Shown: positions 1 through 5,412 of the stretch, in pieces
How the letters are laid out: each line of letters opens with the position of its first letter
Numbering within the stretch: position 1 is the stretch's first letter
Assembly: GCA_946887155.1 (NCBI GenBank)
Contig: CAMPKM010000224.1
Location: 1 to 5,634, forward strand
DNA from: an uncultured Gemmatimonadota bacterium
Lineage (GTDB): Bacteria; Gemmatimonadota; Gemmatimonadetes; Gemmatimonadales; Gemmatimonadaceae
DNA: 5,634 bases
Direction: 5' to 3'
Translations under genes and position numbers: made by a program
Notes under the pieces: model-generated
Told to the model about the DNA's origin: nothing
Seen by the model: the letters and a program-made list of their open reading frames with translations, nothing else
Databases searched by the model: none

Positions 1-742
1 TCGCCCGGACACTGCCGACGCGAAAGTCGTCGAACTCGAGCAGCACCACGGAAAGCGGAAGCTGGAGCCGGCGCGCGCGAGTGAGTGCATGTTCGACGCG
101 ATCGCGGAAGAGCGCGCGGTTGGCGAGCCCGGTCAGCGCGTCGTGCAGGGGCGGATCCGTCGGAAGGTCCGCCATCGTCGAAGCCGTCGTGTCGTCGCGG
201 AGGACGATGGCGACGCCCGCGATGGCGGGTTCGTCGAGCAGGCTGGTCGCGGCCGCGCGGAACGACTGCCACCCACCATCGGCGCGGCGCATCCGCCAGC
301 GCGGCGAGGCCGCCGGTTCTTCGCCGGAAACGACGTCGTTGAGGAATGGATCGAGTGCGGCGGCATCATCCTCGTGCATCAACGTGCCGAGGGAATGCCC
401 GGTGAGCGCGGCCGGCAGGTGACCCAGGGTTCGGGCCGTCGACGCGCTCGCGCGAAGCACCCGGCCCTCGCGATCGACGAGCAGCACCGGGTCCGAAATC
501 CGCTCGAAAAGCGGTACCTCGAACGGCGCCGACGACGGCGCCGGTGACCCGGCGGCTGGCGGCGCGTCCGCAGGAATCCCCAGTGCCAGGTTGAAGACCG
601 CCGTTGCCCCCACCAGCATCACGGCGCCGGCGATCGTGAGCCACGAGCTCCTGACCAGGGTACCGCCGACGAGCACTCCGGAGCCCACTGTCAGCAGTGT
701 GGCGGCGGCAGCGGCAACCAGGCGTCGGCGATCAGGATGCAT
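1..742 (-). CDS. Membrane-anchored PAS-GGDEF protein, N-terminal part (C-terminus beyond left edge)
   Basis: This is an open minus-strand frame of 247 complete codons from the ATG at 742-740 to the left edge. Residues 1-7 are Arg-rich (R5-R7) and are followed by two hydrophobic segments, about residues 8-30 and 35-54, separated by a very short linker; together they look like an inner-membrane hairpin anchor. A Pro/Ala-rich linker (57-77) leads to a PAS domain at about 79-187, with a typical opening (FERISDPVLLVDREGRVL), a DGxW-type strand near 152-156 (ADGGWQSF) and a late VAIVLRDDT strand. The GGDEF domain then begins at about residue 199 (LHDALTGLANRALFRDR). The GGDEF signature itself lies outside the window. 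The family makes c-di-GMP from two GTP, but here the metal and guanine positions look altered (E236, S244; see findings), so activity is doubtful. An EAL domain could follow. No Shine-Dalgarno precedes the ATG; it was chosen because it directly precedes the Arg-rich anchor and no upstream in-frame ATG is seen. Confidence 0.88.
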   Translation of the reverse strand, partial: MHPDRRRLVAAAAATLLTVGSGVLVGGTLVRSSWLTIAGAVMLVGATAVFNLALGIPADAPPAAGSPAPSSAPFEVPLFERISDPVLLVDREGRVLRASASTARTLGHLPAALTGHSLGTLMHEDDAAALDPFLNDVVSGEEPAASPRWRMRRADGGWQSFRAAATSLLDEPAIAGVAIVLRDDTTASTMADLPTDPPLHDALTGLANRALFRDRVEHALTRARRLQLPLSVVLLEFDDFRVGSVRA

Positions 743-927
743 TTCGGGAGTGTTAGGCGGGGCAGGTAATAGCCGCTCGTAACTGATGACGCGCAAGGGT
801 CGTCGGCGTTGCGATGCTGTCCCGGCACGAAACGCTTGGCACCATTTGACTTCCAGTCTGTCTGTCCCCTGTCGATCTTGCGTGCGGCGGGGTCTGCCAG
901 AAGCCCCCATTCACCCCAATCCAGCGG
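743..927. promoter_or_regulatory. Divergent intergenic region between PAS-GGDEF gene and batA
   Basis: These 185 bases separate two genes that point away from each other, so promoters for both should lie here. On the minus strand a possible promoter is TTGCGC (796-791) and TATTAC (771-766) with a 19-base spacer, slightly longer than ideal, ending 23 bases before the ATG at 742. On the plus strand a TTGACT stands at 846-851, but no convincing -10 box follows at 16-18 bases. Neither assignment is firm because the phylum and its sigma-factor preferences are unknown. A GTTAGGC word lies at 752-758. No small ORF or RNA gene is recognisable. Confidence 0.35.
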
Positions 928-1944
928 ATGTTCGAAGCGCTTTTCGCCAACCTTCCCAGCTTCCCCGTGATCGACTTCCACAGTCCGTACGCACTGGCGT
1001 TGCTGCTGGTGCTCCCGGTGTGGTGGTGGTGGCGGCGCCGGCGACCGGGTGGCGCCATCATCTATTCCCGGACGGCGTTGCTGGCGAAGCTGCCGCGCGC
1101 CGGGCTCGGCGTCGCGCGCACGCTGGTGGTGTTGCGAAGCCTGGCGATTGCCGGCCTGGTGATCGCCCTCGCCCGTCCCCGGGCCGCCGGCCGGACCGCG
1201 CAGTCGAATGCCGAGGGCATCAACATCGTCATCGCGTTCGACATCTCGAGTTCGATGCTCGCCGAGGATTTCCAGCCCCAGAACCGCCTCGAGGTCGCGC
1301 GCGACAAGGTGAAGCAGTTCATAACGAGGCGGAACAGCGACCGGATCGGTGTCGTTGCGTTTTCTGGTGAAGCGCTGACGCAGGTGCCGTTGACGACGGA
1401 TTATCCGGTGGTGCTGGCCGCCGTGGACAACCTGCAGCCAGGACAGCTCGACGACGGCACGGCAATCGGCACCGCGATCGCGACCGCCGCGAACCGGTTG
1501 CGCGGTGCGCCCGGACGTTCGCGCGTGATCGTGCTGCTCACCGACGGCGTGAATAACCGCGGCGCGATCGATCCGCGCACGGCTTCACAGGCGGCAGCCG
1601 CGATCGGGGTGAAGATCTATGCGATCGGAGTCGGCACCGAAGGCATGGCGCCGGTGCCGGTGGGCAGGGGCGTGTTCGGCCTCCGATACGAAAACCGGCC
1701 GGTGGAAATCGATGACGCCCTGCTGACCGAAGTCGCGCAGCGCACCGGCGGCCGCTATTTCCGCGCGCGCGACGCCGAGGCGCTCGACCGGATCACGTCG
1801 GAGATCGATCGCCTGGAGCGCACACCAGTGCGAACGAAGATCTACACGCGCTACACGGAGCTATACCGCTGGCCGCTCGCGATGGCGTTGCTCTGCCTGG
1901 TGTGCGAACTCGGCCTCGCGGCGTGGAAGGGTCCCGTTCCCTGA
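928..1944 (+). CDS. batA: BatA-like von Willebrand factor A (VWA) membrane protein
   Basis: The 338-residue protein has the length and layout of BatA (aerotolerance-type) proteins. There is an N-terminal membrane segment (about 20-35, opening with the usual HSPYALALLL pattern and ending WWWWRRRR), a second one at about 64-82, a VWA domain at about 97-295, and a C-terminal membrane segment at about 315-335. The metal-ion-dependent adhesion site is intact: D105-x-S107-x-S109 (FDISSSM), T178 in DDGTAIG, and D206 in LLTDGVNN. The late loop with VGTEGMAPVPV and PVEIDDALL is also typical. Family members are thought to act at the inner membrane with MoxR-type AAA+ ATPases, often in cell-envelope or stress functions; the exact role here is unknown. 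No Shine-Dalgarno precedes the ATG at 928. A GTG at 967 would start the protein close to the usual BatA N-terminus and is a real alternative. The gene forms its own transcription unit, with a divergent neighbour upstream and a convergent one downstream. Confidence 0.9.
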   Translation: MFEALFANLPSFPVIDFHSPYALALLLVLPVWWWWRRRRPGGAIIYSRTALLAKLPRAGLGVARTLVVLRSLAIAGLVIALARPRAAGRTAQSNAEGINIVIAFDISSSMLAEDFQPQNRLEVARDKVKQFITRRNSDRIGVVAFSGEALTQVPLTTDYPVVLAAVDNLQPGQLDDGTAIGTAIATAANRLRGAPGRSRVIVLLTDGVNNRGAIDPRTASQAAAAIGVKIYAIGVGTEGMAPVPVGRGVFGLRYENRPVEIDDALLTEVAQRTGGRYFRARDAEALDRITSEIDRLERTPVRTKIYTRYTELYRWPLAMALLCLVCELGLAAWKGPVP

Positions 1945-2016
1945 GAGTCAAGGTGGATTCCAGCATTGGCGACCCTCCGCCCTCTACCCCAGGTCTCATG
2001 CCCCATGCCCTCTGTC
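1945..2016. other. Convergent intergenic gap, batA / corA
   Basis: The 3' ends of batA (plus) and corA (minus) face each other across 72 bases. A bidirectional terminator would be expected, but I see only a 4-bp GGCG/CGCC stem near 1967-1982 with no T-tract on either strand. Termination may be Rho-dependent or occur within the neighbouring gene. A short tandem repeat lies at its corA end. Confidence 0.6.
1997..2010. repeat. Tandem 7-bp repeat, CATGCCC x2
   Basis: Two perfect adjacent copies of CATGCCC (1997-2003 and 2004-2010) lie just beyond the corA stop codon. With only two units this may be chance. It could also be an edge of a low-complexity intergenic repeat family. No function is implied. 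Confidence 0.5.
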
Positions 2017-3084
2017 TCAAAACAGTCCCTTCTTCTTCAGCAGCCACACCAGCCCGATGCCTAACGCGAGCTGGACCAGCAGCATGATCTCGAATCCCCA
2101 GGCGTTCTCTGCCAGCGGGATCCGGACGAAGTTCATGCCCCACATCCCGCTCACCACCACAAACGGCACCGACATCGTTGCGACGAGCGACAGACCCTTC
2201 GTCACCTGGCCGAGCTTGTTCGACACCTGCGAGAGGTAACTCTCCATCGTGCTGCTCAGCAGGTCGCGATACGTGTCGAGCGCATCGTTGATGCGCAGGA
2301 CGTGATCGTAGATGTCCCGGTAGTAGAGCTGGATGTCCGGTGTCAGGAACGGCGACGGCCGGTTGGTGAGCACGTTGAAGATTTCGCGCTCGGGCGCGAG
2401 GTAGCGGCGCAGCGAGAGCACCATCCGCTTGACGGAGAAGATGTCGCGCAGCGCTTCTTCCCTGAACTCCTGGAAGACGCGCTCCTCGAGGGAGTCGATG
2501 AAGTCGTCGATGCGGTCGAGCACCGGAAAAAACGAGTCCACCGCGGCGTCCATCAACTGGTGCGCCAGGCGACCGGGCCCGCGACCGATCAGGTCTCCGT
2601 TCCGGATCAGCAGCTCCGCCACCGAGTCGACGAGTTTCGACGGCCCGCTGTGTGCCGTCACCAGGACGTTCGACCCGATGAAGAAGTGCACGTTCTCGGT
2701 CTCGAGGTCGTACGGATCCGGGGTCTCCTGGTCCAGTCGCACGGCGCGGAGTACCACGAACAGGTAGCCGTCGTACGCCTCCACCTTGGCCCGGCTGCTC
2801 GGGTTGAGCACGTCCTCGATGGCCAGCGGATGGAAACCAAAAACCTTCTCGAGCAACGCAAGCTGCTGGCGAGCGGTGGTGTCGATGTCCACCCACAGCG
2901 GCCCGCGTCCGTCCTTCACGCACGCCGACAGGTCCTTCAACGACAGGTCGCGCGACACGACGCCGCTCGGCTCCCGATAGAACGAGCGAGCGAGCTTTAC
3001 TTCGTCTGGACGTTGGGCGGGAAGTGACACTCGGCGGAGTCGGGGTCGGGACGAGCCCAAGCTAAAGGCCGGGTCAACCGTCAA
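2017..3084 (-). CDS. corA: CorA-family magnesium/divalent-cation channel
   Basis: CorA proteins are homopentameric inner-membrane channels that admit Mg2+ (also Co2+ or Ni2+) and are gated by cytoplasmic Mg2+ sensing. The 355-residue product fits the family: a large cytoplasmic domain (about 1-290) including the conserved FGFHPLAIEDVLN stretch and DGYLFVVLRAV, a long helical stalk rich in charged residues (about 190-290), then two C-terminal membrane helices (about 298-315 and 329-349). The hallmark Gly-Met-Asn is present at 316-318, in the context MWGMNF, so Trp replaces the common Tyr before GMN. The C-terminus is a Lys cluster (KKKGLF), as in many CorA proteins. The start is uncertain: the frame's first candidate is TTG at 3084-3082, without Shine-Dalgarno; TTG at 3060-3058 and GTG at 3030-3028 are alternatives, and no ATG lies in the N-terminal region. 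It is divergent from ccmA and convergent with batA, so it is probably monocistronic. The rare TTA leucine codon (L341) sits in a GTTAGGC word. Confidence 0.95.
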   Translation of the reverse strand: MTVDPAFSLGSSRPRLRRVSLPAQRPDEVKLARSFYREPSGVVSRDLSLKDLSACVKDGRGPLWVDIDTTARQQLALLEKVFGFHPLAIEDVLNPSSRAKVEAYDGYLFVVLRAVRLDQETPDPYDLETENVHFFIGSNVLVTAHSGPSKLVDSVAELLIRNGDLIGRGPGRLAHQLMDAAVDSFFPVLDRIDDFIDSLEERVFQEFREEALRDIFSVKRMVLSLRRYLAPEREIFNVLTNRPSPFLTPDIQLYYRDIYDHVLRINDALDTYRDLLSSTMESYLSQVSNKLGQVTKGLSLVATMSVPFVVVSGMWGMNFVRIPLAENAWGFEIMLLVQLALGIGLVWLLKKKGLF

Positions 3085-3118
3085 TCAGGGGCAGATCTGG
3101 CGTCGGCAACTGCCCTGA
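3085..3118. repeat. Imperfect inverted repeat between corA and ccmA
   Basis: The arm TCAGGGGCAG at 3085-3094 pairs with CTGCCCTGA at 3110-3118: nine base pairs with one bulged G and a 15-base loop. The repeat abuts the most upstream corA start (TTG at 3084). It could be a hairpin in the corA 5' leader or a binding site for a regulator acting on corA and/or ccmA. There is no T-tract, so it is not an intrinsic terminator. Confidence 0.5.
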
Positions 3119-3164
3119 CTCGACAGTACGTTTAGGGCGTTCCCAACCCCCCGTTTTTTCGACG
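3119..3164 (+). promoter_or_regulatory. Remainder of the corA-ccmA intergenic region, probable ccm operon leader
   Basis: A ccm operon promoter should lie between the corA and ccmA starts. The best guess I can make is TCGGCA (3103-3108), 18 bases, TACGTT (3127-3132), which is a weak match to sigma-70. The bases directly before ccmA are a pyrimidine tract (six C, one G, six T at 3147-3159) where a Shine-Dalgarno would normally be. Confidence 0.25.
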
Positions 3165-3863
3165 TTGAGCCCCACCACACAAGTCCCGTTACTGACTCAG
3201 GGCGTCGCGCGCCGGTTCGGCACGCGCTGGGCGCTCCGTGGCATTTCGCTCCGCGTCGAACCCGGTGAAGTCGTTGGGATCATGGGACATAACGGCAGTG
3301 GAAAGAGCACGTTGCTGCGCGTCGTTTCCACCGCACTCAGGCCGTCGGCTGGACAGGGTTGGGTCTTCGGCCAGCACCTGGTCAAGGACGCCGTGGAGGT
3401 ACGCCGGCACATCGGGTTCCTGGCGCACGCCCCGGGTCTGTACGACGACCTGACGGCGCACGAGAACCTTCTGTTCGCGGCGCGGATGCTGGGTGTCGAG
3501 GAAGGCCGGATTCCAGCGGCGATCGAGCGCGTGGGCCTCTGGGGATCGCGAGACGAACGGATCAGGGGATTTTCCGCCGGCATGCAGCGCCGGTTGGCGC
3601 TGGCGCGGCTGATCCTGGGTGCGCCTCGGCTGCTGCTGCTCGACGAACCGTACAACAACTTCGATCCCGCCGGCATCGAACTCGTGAACACCGTCATCCA
3701 GGAAGCGCGAACGAACGGAGGCTCGGCGCTGGTCGTGCTGCATGATCGCCGTCAGGGAGAACACGTACTCGATCGCGTCGTGGAACTCGGCCGCGGTGTG
3801 GTCATCGATGGCGACTCGTCAGGCAGCCAGGCCCAGCTCGAACCGGCGGTGGTGGCTCGCTGA
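3165..3863 (+). CDS. ccmA: CcmA, heme-handling ABC transporter ATPase of cytochrome c maturation
   Basis: CcmA hydrolyses ATP in the CcmABCD complex at the cytoplasmic face of the inner membrane, driving release of heme-loaded CcmE. The 232-residue protein is a single ABC ATPase domain, slightly longer than the usual 200-220. Motifs in order: Walker A G41-HNGSGKS-T49, a CcmA-type block FLAHAPGLYDDLTAHENL (85-102), signature FSAGMQRR (136-143), Walker B LLLL-D160 with catalytic E161, the family-typical DEPYNNFD D-loop, and switch H193. The Q-loop glutamine expected in HQPG is alanine (A89). The start is TTG at 3165 with no Shine-Dalgarno. It is the only reasonable one: no ATG or GTG lies in frame nearby upstream, and the next ATG falls inside Walker A. 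The stop shares one base with the ccmB ATG (TGATG), suggesting translational coupling. ABC ATPases resemble one another, but the following ccmB-ccmE genes make this assignment firm. Confidence 0.94.
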   Translation: MSPTTQVPLLTQGVARRFGTRWALRGISLRVEPGEVVGIMGHNGSGKSTLLRVVSTALRPSAGQGWVFGQHLVKDAVEVRRHIGFLAHAPGLYDDLTAHENLLFAARMLGVEEGRIPAAIERVGLWGSRDERIRGFSAGMQRRLALARLILGAPRLLLLDEPYNNFDPAGIELVNTVIQEARTNGGSALVVLHDRRQGEHVLDRVVELGRGVVIDGDSSGSQAQLEPAVVAR

Positions 3864-4549
3864 TGGCCCTGGGTCACGACCTGCGCCGCGTCCGCGCGAT
3901 CGTCTGGAAGGACCTGACGACCGAACGCCGTTCGAAAGCCGGCTTCAACGCCGTGGCGTTCCTCGGTGTCCTGATCCTGCTCCTCTTCGGCTTCGCGTTA
4001 GGCCCGGACGCCGAGGCGTTGCGGAACGCCGCCGCCGGGGCGTTGTGGCTGGCGATCCTGTTCGCCGGTGTGCTGGCGTTCAATCGATCGTACCAGCTCG
4101 AACTGGACGGCGCCGCCCTCGAGCCATTGCTCCTCTATCCTGCGCCGAGGTGGACGATCTTTGCCGGCAAGCTGGTGGCGAACCTCCTCTTCGTGCTGCT
4201 CGTGGAAGCGATCGTGGTGCCTGTCGCCATCGTCCTGTTCCAGGTGAGGGCGCCCGGAGGATGGCTCCCGGCCTCCGGTGTACTGCTGCTGGGCAGCATC
4301 GGTTTTGTCGCGCTCGGAACGTTTTATGCTTCGATGGCGAGCCGCAGCCGAGCGCGCGAAGTGTTGCTGCCCTTGCTCCTCTTCCCCATGCTGGTGCCGG
4401 TACTGCTGGCGTCATCGGAAGCGACGTCGGCGTTGCTGGCCGGCGATCCCATGCAGGATGCGGGCGCCTGGATCCGGCTGCTGGCGATGTTCGACGTGAT
4501 CTTCGTGGTCGCGTCGTTTCTGGTGTTCGATCACGTGATCGAGGTTTGA
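3863..4549 (+). CDS. ccmB: CcmB, membrane subunit of the CcmABCD heme-handling complex
   Basis: CcmB is the membrane partner of CcmA. The 228-residue product has the usual length (about 220) and six hydrophobic segments: roughly 30-47, 55-73, 101-125, 133-155, 164-184 and 204-223. A cytoplasmic amphipathic start (VWKDLTTERRSKAGF, 14-28) resembles other CcmB proteins. The most diagnostic stretch is FNRSYQLELDGAALEPLLLYP (about 73-93, the FxRxxxxExxxGxxxxLLxxP pattern), followed later by SRSRAREVLLPLLLFPMLVP. The ATG at 3863 overlaps the ccmA stop by one base; there is only a weak GGTGG-like purine stretch upstream, which fits coupled translation. ccmC begins one base after the stop. Codon 46 is a rare TTA inside a GTTAGGC word. 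Confidence 0.95.
   Translation: MALGHDLRRVRAIVWKDLTTERRSKAGFNAVAFLGVLILLLFGFALGPDAEALRNAAAGALWLAILFAGVLAFNRSYQLELDGAALEPLLLYPAPRWTIFAGKLVANLLFVLLVEAIVVPVAIVLFQVRAPGGWLPASGVLLLGSIGFVALGTFYASMASRSRAREVLLPLLLFPMLVPVLLASSEATSALLAGDPMQDAGAWIRLLAMFDVIFVVASFLVFDHVIEV
4541..4544 (+). promoter_or_regulatory. Shine-Dalgarno site of ccmC
   Basis: GAGG lies six bases before the ccmC ATG at 4551, inside the last codons of ccmB. It supports that start over the in-frame ATG at residue 14. Confidence 0.6.
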
Positions 4550-4550
4550 C

Positions 4551-5276
4551 ATGACACACGCGGTTCCGTTGGAGACCGACATCGCCGTGATGAAGGCAAG
4601 GTGGCTGGATTGGTTCGGCGTCCTGGCTCTCGTCGCGGTCATCGGCGCGCAGGCGCACGGGGTCCTCACGAGTCCCCCCGACCGGGACATGGGGGACCTG
4701 CAGAAGATCATGTACGTGCACGTGCCGTCGGCCTGGAATGCGTTCATGGCGTTTTTCGTCGTGGCGGTCGCCAGCCTGCTGTACCTCTGGAAGGGTCAGG
4801 AAAAACATGACCTGCTCGCGGCTTCTGCCGCCGAAGTCGGGACGTTGTTCACCGGACTCACGCTGGCGCTCGGATCGATCTGGGGCCGGCCAACCTGGGG
4901 AGTATGGTGGACGTGGGATCCGCGCCTGACGTCGACCGCGGTGCTGTTCCTGGTCTTCGTGGGGTACCTCGCCCTGCGGTCGTTCGTGGAGGACTCCGAC
5001 CGGCGTGCGCAGTGGAGCGCCGCTGTCGGCCTGCTGGGGGCGCTCAACGTCCCCATCGTGTACATGTCCGTGAAATGGTGGCGGACGTTGCACCAGATGC
5101 AGTCCAGTCCGAGCACGGTGGACCCGGAGTACGTAATTGGACTGCGGACCAACGGCATCGCGCTCCTCCTGCTCCTCATATACTTCATCATGAAGCGATA
5201 CCAGGCAGCGCAGACGGAACGCGCGGCCGAGCACATCGCCGAGCGCTTTGCGCTGGAGGGCCGCGATCGTGCCTGA
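4551..5276 (+). CDS. ccmC: CcmC, heme-delivering WWD-domain membrane protein
   Basis: CcmC presents heme on the periplasmic side and passes it to CcmE. The 241-residue protein matches the family length and has six membrane segments: about 18-38, 62-80, 95-112, 128-146, 156-174 and 199-217. The tryptophan-rich WWD motif is complete at about 110-128 (WGRPTWGVWWTWDPRLTS). The two histidines expected as heme ligands are present: H57 in KIMYVHVPSAW and H181 in SVKWWRTLHQ, corresponding to H60 and H184 of E. coli CcmC. The length and single WWD motif separate it from the much larger CcmF. It starts one base after ccmB and its last codons overlap ccmD by eight bases, so it is inside the operon. Confidence 0.96.
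   Translation: MTHAVPLETDIAVMKARWLDWFGVLALVAVIGAQAHGVLTSPPDRDMGDLQKIMYVHVPSAWNAFMAFFVVAVASLLYLWKGQEKHDLLAASAAEVGTLFTGLTLALGSIWGRPTWGVWWTWDPRLTSTAVLFLVFVGYLALRSFVEDSDRRAQWSAAVGLLGALNVPIVYMSVKWWRTLHQMQSSPSTVDPEYVIGLRTNGIALLLLLIYFIMKRYQAAQTERAAEHIAERFALEGRDRA
5255..5260 (+). promoter_or_regulatory. Shine-Dalgarno site that sets the ccmD start
   Basis: GGAGGG lies within the end of ccmC, eight bases before the GTG at 5269. This good match to the anti-Shine-Dalgarno identifies GTG as the ccmD start. Confidence 0.7.
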
Positions 5277-5412
5277 CCAGAATGGATTCCTTGCTGCCGC
5301 CTACATCGTCATGTGGGCCGGCTTGATCGGGTACGGCATTCGCCTGATGCGCGTCACGCGCGACGCGCGGCGGCGCCTCGATGAGGCGTCACGCGATGGG
5401 AGGCAAACATGA
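5269..5412 (+). CDS. ccmD: CcmD, small membrane subunit of the heme-handling complex
   Basis: This 47-residue ORF starts with GTG (5269-5271) and is small enough to be missed by default gene callers. CcmD is a single-span protein needed to release heme-loaded CcmE from CcmABC. It shows the family pattern: a short polar start (PDQNG), one membrane segment at about 7-24 (FLAAAYIVMWAGLIGYGI) with the usual Trp and Tyr, then a strongly basic cytoplasmic tail (RLMRVTRDARRRLDE). CcmD sequences are poorly conserved, so identification rests on size, topology and position between ccmC and ccmE. It overlaps the ccmC end by eight bases and the ccmE start by four (ATGA), and has a strong Shine-Dalgarno. 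Confidence 0.88.
   Translation: MPDQNGFLAAAYIVMWAGLIGYGIRLMRVTRDARRRLDEASRDGRQT
5398..5403 (+). promoter_or_regulatory. Shine-Dalgarno site of ccmE
   Basis: GGGAGG lies five bases before the ccmE ATG at 5409, inside the last codons of ccmD. It is the strongest ribosome binding site in the window and fits the high demand for the stoichiometric heme chaperone. Confidence 0.7.

Noticed and set aside
89..547. 152-codon plus-strand ORF in the first 550 bases
   Set aside because: It is antisense to the PAS-GGDEF reading frame, whose domains are recognisable; the plus-strand product is Arg-rich without motifs.
792..813. Small inverted repeat CGCAA/TTGCG in the divergent region
   Set aside because: Only five pairs with a 12-base loop; expected by chance in DNA of this composition.
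1945..2016. Bidirectional intrinsic terminator between batA and corA
   Set aside because: No stable stem followed by a T-tract on either strand.
1793..2923. 376-codon minus-strand ORF over corA and the batA end
   Set aside because: It is an out-of-frame shadow of corA that also runs across the convergent junction into batA.
2302..3027. 241-codon plus-strand ORF opposite corA
   Set aside because: It lies wholly antisense to a well-supported corA gene, has no recognisable domain, and long antisense ORFs are expected in GC-rich coding DNA.
3742..4554. 270-codon plus-strand ORF overlapping ccmA and ccmB
   Set aside because: It is a different frame of the same DNA; ccmA and ccmB motifs explain the region, and the product is Arg-rich low-complexity.
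4080..5234. 384-codon minus-strand ORF opposite ccmB and ccmC
   Set aside because: It is antisense to two genes with clear family motifs, rich in Arg/Pro/Gly/His as shadow frames usually are, and shows no domain.
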